A DNA stretch of 64,000 nt, from the NCBI RefSeq assembly GCF_000422765.1, contig NZ_AUGR01000013.1, positions 1 through 64,000 of the forward strand, read 5' to 3'. Shown here one piece after another: positions 10,697 through 20,165 of this stretch. Every line of letters begins with the position of its first letter. The stretch's first letter is position 1. The notes below the pieces were generated by a model. It did no database searches. It was not told where the DNA came from and saw only the letters and a program-made list of their open reading frames with translations. This stretch comes from Neptunomonas japonica DSM 18939 (GTDB lineage: Bacteria; Pseudomonadota; Gammaproteobacteria; Pseudomonadales; Balneatricaceae). The position numbers were made by a program, and so were the translations under genes.

Positions 10697-10867
10697 CTAT
10701 TTTTCTTTGCGTACTCCCTTATACGGCTTCCCATCCTGTTTTACATCCATAATTCTCCCTGTATCTGAATCCCTCTTTGCCCAATTTCCTGCAGGTGTTT
10801 GGAATTGAGAGCGCTTGCGAACGGCTCCTTGTCTATGTCCATCACCATAAGGTGCATTTGTAGCCAT
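10697..10867 (-). CDS. Small conserved protein (56 aa), unknown function
   Basis: Product begins MATNAPYGDGHRQGAVRKRS and ends DGKPYKGVRKEK. It is lysine/arginine rich with a GNWAKRDSDTGRIMD core. The ribosome site is AGAGGTATT. I recognise this as a recurrent small protein of proteobacterial accessory regions; its role is unknown. It is transcribed away from the WYL regulator, with a good sigma70-type promoter in the shared gap. It and the 32-residue gene probably form one transcript ending at the hairpin at 10366-10396. Confidence 0.7.
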   Translation of the reverse strand: MATNAPYGDGHRQGAVRKRSQFQTPAGNWAKRDSDTGRIMDVKQDGKPYKGVRKEK

Positions 10868-10933
10868 TGTTTAATACCTCTTTATCGTTAAGATTTAACA
10901 ATATCCGCCAAACTTTTAGTGGATATTAATCAT

Positions 10934-10961
10934 ACTATACCGATCATATTGATTATGTCAA
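10934..10961 (-). promoter_or_regulatory. Sigma70-type promoter for the small-gene unit
   Basis: On the minus strand, TTGACA (10956-10961) is followed after 16 bp by TATAGT (10934-10939). The predicted transcript starts about 60 bases before the 56-residue gene. Confidence 0.65.
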
Positions 10962-10982
10962 TAAGTCAAAATAGTGCTATTG

Positions 10983-11003
10983 TTATAATCATAACTATTA
11001 TAA
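10983..11003. promoter_or_regulatory. Inverted repeat before the WYL regulator gene
   Basis: TTATAAT (10983-10989) and ATTATAA (10997-11003) are separated by 7 bp, 13 bp before the regulator start. They overlap plausible -10 elements. BrxR/CapW-type WYL proteins bind inverted repeats in their own promoters, so this is a candidate autoregulatory operator. That role is inference. Confidence 0.45.
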
Positions 11004-11016
11004 TTAAGGCAGTGCT

Positions 11017-11886
11017 ATGAACTTTCCTAAAGCAACTCTAGAGCGTTTCAAGCATATTGAATTCCTTCTGCAGTTTAGGGGCTGGGTTAACAGAAGCGAC
11101 TTAATTGATTACTTCGAGATTGGGGAGGCTGCTGCGACTAGGGATTTCCGACATTATAAAGATCTATGCCCAGAGAATATGGCGCTAAATAAAAGCAGCA
11201 AAAAATGGGAATTACAGGCAGAGACTTTTATCCCTCGATTTCCACTTACGTCATCAACAGTGTTTGCCAAGCTTAGAAATCCACAACTGAGCGAGGCAGT
11301 AGGCCTTGGTATTGGAGACTATGCTCTAAGCCCTCCGCGCCTTTCATTCCCTGATACTGAGACGCTTGCTGTAATAACACGAGCGATAGCATTAAAGTCG
11401 GCAGTAAGAATAGTATATGTTGCAGCTTCTAGAGTTTCAGAGTTCGCTGAAATAGTTCCTCACTCATTAGTGGATAACGGATTAAGGTGGCATGTTCGAT
11501 CATATGATCGAACAAATAATAGGTATTGGGATTTTGTATTAGGGCGAGTTAGTAGTGCAGAGCTAATAAACGGAAAGCTCCAACTCCATGAAACAATTGA
11601 AAATGACACTCAATGGAACAGGCAAGTACGTCTTGAGTTAATTCCACATCCGAACAAAGAGAATCTGCCTAATGCTGAAGCGCTTATGCTTGAATATGGA
11701 ATGGAAGAGGGATTATTAATTCATACTGTAAGGGCTGCGGTAGCGGGCTACTGGTTAAGGTTATGGAATGTAGATTGCTCGAAAGATTCCTCACTTAAGG
11801 GGAAACATTACCAGCTTTCACTTAATAATCCTCAGACACTCTATGATGTCTCCAACGCACTCATGGCCCCAGGGTATTTGAGCTAG
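11017..11886 (+). CDS. WYL-domain transcriptional regulator (BrxR/CapW-like)
   Basis: The 289-residue protein has an N-terminal winged helix (about 1-75, containing GWVNRSDLIDYFEIGEAAATRDF), a WYL domain (about 120-200, containing RIVYVAASR, EIVPHSLVDNGLRWHVRSYD) and a C-terminal WCX-like region. This is the architecture of BrxR and CapW, repressors that sit at the edge of BREX, CBASS and other phage-defence loci. It is divergent from the two small genes and shares their control region. No BREX or CBASS genes are adjacent. Its target may be the small-gene unit or a lost system. Confidence 0.85.
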   Translation: MNFPKATLERFKHIEFLLQFRGWVNRSDLIDYFEIGEAAATRDFRHYKDLCPENMALNKSSKKWELQAETFIPRFPLTSSTVFAKLRNPQLSEAVGLGIGDYALSPPRLSFPDTETLAVITRAIALKSAVRIVYVAASRVSEFAEIVPHSLVDNGLRWHVRSYDRTNNRYWDFVLGRVSSAELINGKLQLHETIENDTQWNRQVRLELIPHPNKENLPNAEALMLEYGMEEGLLIHTVRAAVAGYWLRLWNVDCSKDSSLKGKHYQLSLNNPQTLYDVSNALMAPGYLS

Positions 11887-12887
11887 GGGTTACCCATATA
11901 ATCTTGTATCAGCACTTACTTCTACTTGATTATTTCATAAAAGGGCAGAGTTGACGCGAACTAGCTGTCTTTCTGGTGATTATCAGCTGAATTGTTAAGT
12001 CAGAATAACCTAGGTATTCGACTGCCCCCCAAGCTCCTGTACTTTGAGCTCGTGTTTGCTTATCCATGATTAGAGATAGTGGTGAGTTAAAACATCGGTA
12101 TCTGTTAAGCATTCCTACAAAGGCCAGTTATTGGGTAACATATTATTAGTAAATTTAACGGAAAATTTGTGTTACGTCGTAACAAATTAAATAAGCATGG
12201 AATACAACGCGCGAATAACATGGGTCCTTCCTACCTTGAAGAACACATAACTCCTGTGCCTTCAAGTTTACCCCCCAACGAACTCAAATTATGAGAAAGA
12301 CTATCTTGGATTGTGCTCACAAGTACCCACCTGAGAATCCTTAAGTACTGTTTGGTGGGATAAATCCAGACTGAGAGTCGATTACAAGTCTGCTAATATA
12401 AAGTAGCTTCTTAGGTGAATTATATCCACTAAAGCAAGAGTGACTGAACGTGACATTCATAAGATAATACAGTGCATAGGTTTTGTGCACAGCTATAAAA
12501 ATTACCACTCATTCGTACTGATCACTGCATGATCGATAAAGGTTTCAAATGAGAGGGGTAGAGCAAAAGCTATAGTAGGTTGGGTGCACGAAAATAGTGA
12601 GAGATCGATATAGTGATCCCGTTGTAACGCCAAATGCTTTTTTACCAGCGATGGGTATGAATCTTTACTAACAACGCGAAACTCGGTGAGTGATTACCAG
12701 GCATCAAAAAGATGCTGTTAAAGCACTGTCTAAGGCTTTTCAAAGAAATGTTGGTTTACAGCTAGTGGTGAAACATGAGCAATTTTAAAAAAACTACAAA
12801 ATATGTATTTAGAATGATTTTGTTCTAAAGTTCTTCCATCGTGTTCTCTACTCTTCGTGACGAAAATTGGCATACTTAGGAATATAT
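11887..12887. other. Decayed-looking stretch without a confident gene
   Basis: About 1 kb with many stops in all frames. Two short protein-like fragments are visible: a 41-codon frame at 12169-12294 (+) and a 32-codon frame at 12690-12788 (+, ITRHQKDAVKALSKAFQ) that begins directly after a stop. They look like remnants, but I cannot name a parent gene. A 60-codon minus frame at 11930-12112 has no convincing protein character. Confidence 0.4.
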
Positions 12888-13046
12888 ATGGCAAGCAAAA
12901 AAATGCTCAGTGTTGATGAGACTTGGTATTTTAAAGAATATGTAATTAAGCTGCTAGACCCTTACAGTAAAAGCTATAATAAGTGGTTTGATCTTCGAGG
13001 AAAAATTGAATTAAAAGAATGCTTATCAAAGCTAATCGATGCTCTG
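12888..13046 (+). pseudogene. 5' part of a small unknown gene, interrupted by an IS
   Basis: The frame starts MASKKMLSVDETWYFKEYVI and runs 53 codons up to the left inverted repeat of the IS3-family element at 13047. If the IS (13047-14305) is removed, the frame continues in phase for 50 more codons (14306-14458) to a TAG, giving a 103-residue product. With the IS present the frame reads only nine residues into the element. No target duplication is visible, which weakens the case. I do not recognise the protein. Confidence 0.4.
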
Positions 13047-13054
13047 TGTAGTGG

Positions 13055-14265
<1,211 letters not shown>

Positions 14266-14305
14266 TCACCTCTAATCAGGTGGCCAAATTCACTATGCCA
14301 CTACA

Positions 14306-14909
14306 AGCAGACTTGCTTTGAAGGACAGGCAATATCTATTATGCAGGGGAGAGTGTGAGATGCTCACAATGAATGGAGCCTTTTACTTCATATTTAAACT
14401 TCTCTGTGGGGGAAGTAATCCTTCTGCCTATGAGGTTGAAAGGGTAAACAATAGTTAGTTCTTGGCTAAAATGAGCAACGAAAGCAGCTTTGAAATGAAA
14501 GATTTTAAGGTCAATTCTGAGTAACTATACCTTACCCCTTATTGTGCTCTATTTATTCACGGGATGTTTCTTTCAAATATCTATATTTCTTTTAAGTTTT
14601 GGTGTTTGTTGGGATGAAGGGCGTATGTTTTCTTTTTTGCTACTTGCAGCCAAATTTAGTACCAATGATCCACCCATGTAGGTTGTATCGAACATGCGGC
14701 AGAACCAATAGGTAGGCGAAAACTCAGCTTTAGAAGTTATTAAGTTGCTAAGCACGTTGATTTCAAAAAAAGATGGCATCCCATATGCTGTCTACTTGGA
14801 TAATAATAGTCAGAGTTTGCTAGATGACTTATGAATAAGACCGTCTTTTTGACATTTAGTCTAGCTGATTAGGATTTCACTCCTAGCAGAACGAAAAATC
14901 ACTTGTTCT
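14306..14909. other. Accessory stretch with possible gene remnants
   Basis: It first holds the possible 3' half of the IS-interrupted frame (to 14458). Further on, three short protein-like pieces lie in successive plus-strand frames at about 14590-14829: FGVCWDEGRMFSFLLLAAKF, then HVGCIEHAAEPIG, then ALEVIKLLSTLISKKDGIPY. These could be one gene broken by frameshifts. A 68-codon minus frame (14573-14779) occupies the same bases and cannot both be right. No confident gene. Confidence 0.35.
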
Positions 14910-14939
14910 AAAACGAGAAAAGCCACCCGAAGGTGGCTT
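14910..14939 (-). terminator. Intrinsic terminator of small RNA copy 1
   Basis: On the minus strand AAGCCACC-TTCG-GGTGGCTT (14920-14939) is followed by TTTCTCGTTTT. The stable UUCG tetraloop appears only when read on the minus strand, and so does the U-rich tail, which fixes the transcript direction. Confidence 0.85.
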
Positions 14940-15010
14940 CCTGAAACTATTACGTCTTGTTTATCACCAATAAATGTAGCCAACTGGGAGGGAACGCAAA
15001 ACGTGTATAT
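14910..15010 (-). ncRNA. Predicted small RNA, copy 1 of a tandem pair
   Basis: A predicted ~100-nt transcript bounded by a consensus sigma70 promoter and a textbook terminator. From its 5' end it carries CACGTTTTGCGT, a C-rich tract TCCCTCCC, a small hairpin (TTTAT/ATAAA) and GACGTAATAG. It ends in an 8-bp stem closed by a UUCG tetraloop and a T-rich tail. TTGCGT can pair with ACGTAA around the C-rich tract, and TTCC with GGAA further on, which would make a pseudoknot. A near-identical copy lies about 200 bp away. The Abi/HEPN gene is divergent at 15346. No reading frame of note is present. Confidence 0.8.
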
Positions 15011-15016
15011 GAGGTA

Positions 15017-15045
15017 ATTATCTAGTAGGTGTTAGTGGTTGTCAA
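15017..15045 (-). promoter_or_regulatory. Sigma70 promoter of small RNA copy 1
   Basis: Minus strand: TTGACA (15040-15045), 17-bp spacer, GATAAT (15017-15022). The expected start is about 15010. This is a consensus -35 with the ideal spacing and a five-of-six -10. Confidence 0.85.
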
Positions 15046-15111
15046 GACATGCCTAGGCTAGATTGGTTGAAAATAGCTTATTATCTACAACAGAAAAAAA
15101 TATCTGCTTAA

Positions 15112-15140
15112 GAACGAGAAAAGCCACCCGAAGGTGGCTT
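15112..15140 (-). terminator. Intrinsic terminator of small RNA copy 2
   Basis: Same UUCG-capped 8-bp stem as copy 1 (15121-15140), followed on the minus strand by TTCTCGTTCT. The tail is slightly poorer in T than in copy 1. Confidence 0.8.
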
Positions 15141-15212
15141 CCTGAAACTATTACGTCATGTTTATCACCAATAAATGTAACCAATTGGGAGGGAACGCAA
15201 AACGTGTATATG
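15112..15212 (-). ncRNA. Predicted small RNA, copy 2 of a tandem pair
   Basis: Differs from copy 1 at three internal positions over about 95 nt; the terminator, C-rich tract and predicted pairing segments are unchanged. By contrast, the DNA between the copies and the promoter spacers differ freely. Conservation of the transcribed part alone indicates a functional RNA rather than a recent segmental duplication. It lies closest to the divergent Abi/HEPN gene (about 130 bp). Confidence 0.8.
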
Positions 15213-15218
15213 CTGATT

Positions 15219-15247
15219 AGTATCTAGTAATACTTAGCGGTTGTCAA
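15219..15247 (-). promoter_or_regulatory. Sigma70 promoter of small RNA copy 2
   Basis: Minus strand: TTGACA (15242-15247), 17-bp spacer, GATACT (15219-15224). The -35 and the spacing match copy 1 while the spacer sequence has diverged, so the promoter is under selection. Confidence 0.8.
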
Positions 15248-15345
15248 GATAGTAAAGGCAGCGCATGATACTTCTTAGGTAGTTAATTTAAGGAGTTATA
15301 TAGGATATTATCACGGTATATTGTATTACATGGACTGTCGACATA

Positions 15346-16308
15346 ATGGAAACGTTTATTTCTAATTCTAGGTTAAGAACCTATGAAAGAATACTATCTT
15401 TATCCACTGCTGATAAACAGCTGAAAGCATACTACTGGAACAAACGATTGTGTGCAGCTCTCTATCCTGCTATGCAGGCCTTGGAGATTACTCTAAGAAA
15501 CGCCCTTAACGAATCAGTAAAAAGCAATGGGGCAGGTACATATAAAGGAAATGATTGGTGGTTTGAACATATAGCGATCAAAGTTCAGGACAAGAAAATA
15601 AAGAACATGAGCGCTTATAGCAAGACAAAATGGCTTAAACCAGATGGAAACAGGAAAAAACAAGGGTATCAGGAAGCTGCAATTAAGAAGGCTATTAATG
15701 ATCTAACAAAGGAAGGTCGAGTACCAGTTTTTCATGATGATGTTCTAAGTAGACCTACTTTTGGTTATTGGTTGGCATTTATTCATAAAGACTACGAAGA
15801 TGTAACAAATAAAAATCTTCTTTGGCCAAACTTACTTACTTCTGTTTTTCCCAACTGTCCAGGAAAGGTAAGTCTTGATAAAGTTTCAGAAAGGCTAGGG
15901 TGGATCAAGGATCTCCGCAATCGTATGTCACACCACGAACCCGTTTGGAAATTTTACAGCAATAAACCAAACGGGTCACCCGATTACTCAAAGCCTATTT
16001 ATGGTCTAAATGCATCTATAACCATTCTTGCAAAGCAATACAATGAAATTCTAGAAACAATAAGTTGGATGTCTCAAGGAAGGTACGAAAGTTTTCTAGA
16101 CGCAGGTCTAGATATAGAATTTCGAAAACTGTGCTCAATAAATGGTTTTAATGCACTTGTTAAGCCTCATTTGGTGAAGCCTGTTGTTGCAAGATCTAGA
16201 GCTAAGCGCGAAGCACGGAAAATTTTAGAAGACTCTAGAAATGGTATAGTAACCCGCATAACTAGGGCTGGAAAAACCTATGCGATTATTGGAGTTCATG
16301 GATATTAA
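15346..16308 (+). CDS. Abi-family (AbiD/AbiF-like) HEPN protein
   Basis: The 320-residue protein fits the Abi_2-like abortive-infection family. Its N-terminal part (YYWNKRLCAALYPAMQALEI, then LRNALNES) has the pattern of these proteins. RNRMSHH (residues 191-197) carries the Rx4H motif of HEPN ribonucleases. A lysine/arginine-rich C-terminus follows. Known relatives stop phage growth by RNA cleavage or growth arrest. The gene is divergent from two small-RNA genes. Together they could form a toxin with an RNA antitoxin; that part is inference. There is no strong ribosome site before the ATG. Confidence 0.82.
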   Translation: METFISNSRLRTYERILSLSTADKQLKAYYWNKRLCAALYPAMQALEITLRNALNESVKSNGAGTYKGNDWWFEHIAIKVQDKKIKNMSAYSKTKWLKPDGNRKKQGYQEAAIKKAINDLTKEGRVPVFHDDVLSRPTFGYWLAFIHKDYEDVTNKNLLWPNLLTSVFPNCPGKVSLDKVSERLGWIKDLRNRMSHHEPVWKFYSNKPNGSPDYSKPIYGLNASITILAKQYNEILETISWMSQGRYESFLDAGLDIEFRKLCSINGFNALVKPHLVKPVVARSRAKREARKILEDSRNGIVTRITRAGKTYAIIGVHGY

Positions 16309-16663
16309 CTTGCGGAGTAACATTCCTAATGTTTTCGTTGGGTCAATGTATTTATTTGCAATTAAGCCCTTACAGGCGGCTTACTCTTACTATAAGAGAC
16401 TAGTGGGGTCGGTGTAAGGGTTTTGGACAGGCCCTCCAAATAACAGTTTGAGTATTAGAGAATGTATTTTAAAGTGTTGGAGAAAAACAAGGCGAAATTT
16501 TAATAGAAGATTATATCAGGAAAGCCTCTTCTCTGATGATCTGAACCTTTATTATAATACGAAGGAAAGGGGCATATAACAACACCACGGATTTGGATGT
16601 TAAGGCTCTTTTACAAGGACATCCAGACCGTATGCTTTAATAGAGAAGGTAATTGAGACTCGT
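16309..16663. other. Gap between Abi gene and ABC-3C operon; nested hairpin
   Basis: No gene. A nested inverted repeat lies at 16367-16420: outer arms CCCTTACA/TGTAAGGG enclose an inner perfect stem CTCTTA/TAAGAG, and TTTT follows. It could terminate the Abi transcript or be a structured leader for the next operon. The rest is AT-rich and presumably holds the ABC-3C promoter. Confidence 0.5.
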
Positions 16664-17866
16664 ATGTCAAAGGGATTTTTTGAGAAAGTTGCGGCCGACA
16701 AAACACAGCTAGGGTTTGACTACCAAGACTTTGTTTGTCTCGAGTACCTAATCGATCTGAAACCAGGTGAAACAGTTGGTCTTGAAGTGTTTGATGATGT
16801 TCATCATGAAAGAGTTTGTGGTGGCAATGCCCTTATTCAAGTAAAGCATTCCGTTAATGGTGGTAGTACTCTTACAAACAGAGATATAGATCTTTGGAAA
16901 ACACTACATAACTGGAGTAAGGCTTTAGAGGAGCTCGGTCCAAGTGGTATTGAATTTATCTTCTTTACTAACAAAAAGAAAACAAAACAGAGTGGGATTA
17001 TTCAAATATTGGATGCTAAGCAGCCGAATATACCTGATTTAGTTAGGTTTATTTCTGAAACTAAAGCAGGTATTAACCTGAAGGAGAATGAAAAGAAGGC
17101 TGGTGAGGCAGAAAATCCAATAAAAAAATATGTAGATTATATTGATGGTTTGAATGAAATAAGCAAGAAAAATTTATTCAGTAAGATTAATATTATTTTC
17201 TCGACTGAGGATATTATTTCTCGTTTGGCCCAGAAAATACAGTTCTTTTCTATTAGGAAGGATCAGACATTAAATGTCGTATATCTCCTCATTGGTGCCT
17301 TTAAAGAGCAAAAATATAAATTAATAAAATCTAATAAGAAAGTTTCAATAGACTACGCTACATTCAGAAAACTATTTCAATTTGATCGAATCATACAAAT
17401 ATCGCAAGATAGAAAGATAGATTTTAGTCGATATCATCAATTCAAAAATGTAAATAACATTGATCCCAAAGATGGTTTGTTTGCAAAACAGCTTTCTGAT
17501 ATTGATATTTCGCTAGAAGATATAACTGAACACGCAATTGAATATGCTGCGACCAATATGTATATACAAAAACTAATTATTGACGGTCAGTTTAGTGAGT
17601 CTGAGAATGAATCTATTAATGAAGAGGTTTTTTATGGGTGGAAATCTTTGCATGACACACTGTATGACCAAGGTGGAATAGATGGCACTAAGGAACATAA
17701 TCGCGTTGCAAGAAGGTGCTTTCGTAGTATTGGAGATACACCTGTAGTTGTTGCAAATTCGTCACTGTCTCGAGCAATGGTAGTAGGAAAAGGAGTTGAA
17801 TTGTCCGATATGTGCCGTATCGGATGGAGGAAAGACTGGGAATATATATATGGAAATAAAAAATGA
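16664..17866 (+). CDS. ABC-three-component system nuclease-type effector
   Basis: The 400-residue protein has an N-terminal PD-(D/E)XK nuclease-like region of DUF4297 type. GFDYQDFVCLEYL forms the first helix; EVFDDVHHER and ALIQVKHS (about 41-63) give the D...QxK core. The rest has no motif I know. It overlaps the next gene by 4 bp (ATGA). In ABC-3C systems such a nuclease protein is coupled to a small middle component and an SMC/ABC-type ATPase, exactly the order seen here. A role in phage or plasmid defence is predicted for the class. Confidence 0.8.
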   Translation: MSKGFFEKVAADKTQLGFDYQDFVCLEYLIDLKPGETVGLEVFDDVHHERVCGGNALIQVKHSVNGGSTLTNRDIDLWKTLHNWSKALEELGPSGIEFIFFTNKKKTKQSGIIQILDAKQPNIPDLVRFISETKAGINLKENEKKAGEAENPIKKYVDYIDGLNEISKKNLFSKINIIFSTEDIISRLAQKIQFFSIRKDQTLNVVYLLIGAFKEQKYKLIKSNKKVSIDYATFRKLFQFDRIIQISQDRKIDFSRYHQFKNVNNIDPKDGLFAKQLSDIDISLEDITEHAIEYAATNMYIQKLIIDGQFSESENESINEEVFYGWKSLHDTLYDQGGIDGTKEHNRVARRCFRSIGDTPVVVANSSLSRAMVVGKGVELSDMCRIGWRKDWEYIYGNKK

Positions 17867-18306
17867 TCGGGATTCTGAATAATGAAGCACTAGGTTTGAT
17901 CGCAATACAGTCTGTCTTGGCAGTAAAACCACGCCTTAATATTGCAAATTCTTACATAATAGCCCCTCTTCTGTTTGACAAAAAAATACGCGGGTATCTC
18001 AAGCGTAAAACTACAAATGTTCTATCTGCTCAAGAAATAGTGACAGCACGGAATGACTACTTTATTGGATTTAATGAGAAATTTATTGACTCATTGATAG
18101 TTAGTACAAATGCTATCGCAATGGGTTTAGAGCTTAAGTTATTCGACTTGGAAGGCCGTTATTTGATTGAAGTGGTGCCACCTTCTATAGAAAAAGGGGA
18201 GGCTGGGCGCAAAGTTAATGACATTCTCCTAGCTTCTGAAAATGTTTCAAAGATGTTATCCGAACCACCAGTATCACTTTATGCGTTATTGAGGATAGAA
18301 GTATGA
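17863..18306 (+). CDS. ABC-three-component system middle component
   Basis: The 147-residue protein begins MIGILNNEALGLIAIQSVLA. It overlaps both neighbours by 4 bp, so it is translationally coupled to the nuclease gene before it and the ATPase gene after it. The small size, the position and the absence of a catalytic motif match the middle component, thought to link ATPase and effector. The assignment rests mainly on context. Confidence 0.75.
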   Translation: MIGILNNEALGLIAIQSVLAVKPRLNIANSYIIAPLLFDKKIRGYLKRKTTNVLSAQEIVTARNDYFIGFNEKFIDSLIVSTNAIAMGLELKLFDLEGRYLIEVVPPSIEKGEAGRKVNDILLASENVSKMLSEPPVSLYALLRIEV

Positions 18307-20123
18307 CTGTGCAGATTAAAAATATATTGATTTGGCAGAAAAGTGGTGTTCTTCGAAACTTGGAGTTAAAACGTAACTCTGTAAACGTCATCACTGGGGG
18401 ATCTGGAAAGGGAAAATCATCTATTCTTCATATCATTGATTACTGTTTGCTCTCGTCTACAGCAAATGGAATATCAAAGGCAAATATTGATGATAAATCC
18501 AGTTGGTACGGACTAAGGTTATATACTAGTAAAGGCCTAGTTACTATTGCTCGCACTGCTTATCATGTTGGAGAGATGGATACAGTTTATTTTTCTGATA
18601 ACGGTGAAATTCCTGACTTCCCTATACAGAATCTGAAGGTCGCGAGCTTAAAAAAGGTTTTAGATAAGGAATTTGGTTTAGATAGTGACCTTAGAATTCC
18701 GTATGGTGGTAAAACTATAGCGGCTGGTTCAAGAGTTTCTTTCAGGCATTTTTTAAGCTTCTGCTATCAAGACCAAAACGCCATAGTTGCTCCAGATTAT
18801 TTATATAATAAGCCTAGTGATCTAAAAGTTACTGAGAGAATTGAACGTACGTTTAGAATGGCTTTGGGCATCGTTGACGTTAAAGGTGCAATTGTAAGCG
18901 AAAGGCTCGCTAAGTTGAGATTGGAGCACCTAAGCATGAAGCGTCGTTCAGAGGTTATCGGAAAGAAACGGCTAGAGTTTGAAGAAGATGTTTTTCTTCT
19001 TGAAGAAGAAGCTATTTCTTTGGGGCTTTTAGAAAAAACTAATAATGATATCCTGTTAACGTTAGAAGCTTTAGGAAGAATTGCGAACTCTCCAATTGAT
19101 CAATTTGATAATATAGGTGAGAAAGTCAAAGCGCTTGAATCAAGGGAGTTTGAAATCACCAGAAAGCTACGACGATTCAAAAATTTTAATGAGGGCTATA
19201 AAAAATATCAATCTGTTCTCAAAGAAAGTGATGATTCAATTCGCCCTGTGTCATACCTAGTTGATAAGTATAGAGAAATTTTGCCAGGGACTAAAACTAG
19301 TGAAGTTCTACAAGCATTAGAGAATGAATTAGCTTTAGCGAAGGAAAGTTGGAAGAAACGTTACGATTCTTTATTGTATGTTGATATTTCTGATCAAACT
19401 AAGACTCTGAAAGCAGAACTCAATGACCTTTCCATTAAGCTCAGAGAGCTTAGAGGGTTATCTGCACGTTTATCTTCACCTAAAGAAATATATCGTTACC
19501 AAGGTAAGCTAGAAGTTAAAGTTGAGCTTTATTCGGATAAGGCTACCCCACTAGATTATACCGATAAGCTGTCTGAAATAGATGCTAAAATTGCTCAACT
19601 AGATGGTGTTGTTCAAGACATAGAGTCGAAACGAGAGTTTGCGATAGGAAGGCTCAACGACAAAGTCAATGAGCACTTAAGCCGACTAAAACTAAAAGGT
19701 TATGAAGCAAGTCAGGCCGTTTTCTTAGAGAGTGAAAAAGCTATAAACCTGATCCTTGATAATGGGCTCTCAGTAGAGAAGATGATTGATATTGGTAGTG
19801 CTTCTAATTATTTATATATACATTTATCTTACTTCATGGCATTACATGAAGTCGCACGTGAGAAGAAAGTTTCTTGGATGCCTCATTTTTTAGTTTTTGA
19901 TCAAGTTAGTACACCTTATACACTTGAAATCCCTGATGACATATCCAGCCTTGACCTAGCTCTTCAAGAGTTAAATATATTTGTAGAGAGCATGAAAGAA
20001 AAAGGCGGTATTCAGGTTATCCTCATGGAGCATATTTCCGAATCTCATTGGAAGAATCTAAAACTTGATAATTTTAAATTAGTAGATAAAGAGCTTATCG
20101 ATGAGTATGGACTTATAAATTAG
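18303..20123 (+). CDS. ABC-three-component system ATPase (DUF3732 family)
   Basis: The 606-residue SMC/Rad50-like ATPase has Walker A GGSGKGKSS at about 32-40. A long helical middle region with coiled coil runs from about 200 to 470. The C-terminal FLVFDQVSTPY segment (about 530-540) is the Walker B/D-loop region as in DUF3732 proteins, with a Gln where classical ABC proteins have Glu. The ATPase probably senses a nucleic-acid state and licenses the partner nuclease. A strong terminator overlaps its stop codon. Confidence 0.83.
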   Translation: MTVQIKNILIWQKSGVLRNLELKRNSVNVITGGSGKGKSSILHIIDYCLLSSTANGISKANIDDKSSWYGLRLYTSKGLVTIARTAYHVGEMDTVYFSDNGEIPDFPIQNLKVASLKKVLDKEFGLDSDLRIPYGGKTIAAGSRVSFRHFLSFCYQDQNAIVAPDYLYNKPSDLKVTERIERTFRMALGIVDVKGAIVSERLAKLRLEHLSMKRRSEVIGKKRLEFEEDVFLLEEEAISLGLLEKTNNDILLTLEALGRIANSPIDQFDNIGEKVKALESREFEITRKLRRFKNFNEGYKKYQSVLKESDDSIRPVSYLVDKYREILPGTKTSEVLQALENELALAKESWKKRYDSLLYVDISDQTKTLKAELNDLSIKLRELRGLSARLSSPKEIYRYQGKLEVKVELYSDKATPLDYTDKLSEIDAKIAQLDGVVQDIESKREFAIGRLNDKVNEHLSRLKLKGYEASQAVFLESEKAINLILDNGLSVEKMIDIGSASNYLYIHLSYFMALHEVAREKKVSWMPHFLVFDQVSTPYTLEIPDDISSLDLALQELNIFVESMKEKGGIQVILMEHISESHWKNLKLDNFKLVDKELIDEYGLIN

Positions 20124-20165
20124 CTAGGAATGAGATTTCACTTGTCGCTTCCTAGCTAATTTTTG
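20117..20165 (+). terminator. Intrinsic terminator of the ABC-3C operon
   Basis: Fourteen-base arms AAATTAGCTAGGAA and TTCCTAGCTAATTT are separated by an 18-base loop, with further T residues. The left arm contains the stop codon of the ATPase gene. Confidence 0.85.

Noticed and set aside
11930..12112. 60-codon minus-strand frame as a gene
   Set aside because: No ribosome site, no recognisable motif and composition like random translation.
14910..15212. Paired repeat as an IS fragment or segmental duplication without function
   Set aside because: Conservation is limited to promoter hexamers and the transcribed part, with diverged spacers, which fits selected RNA genes better.
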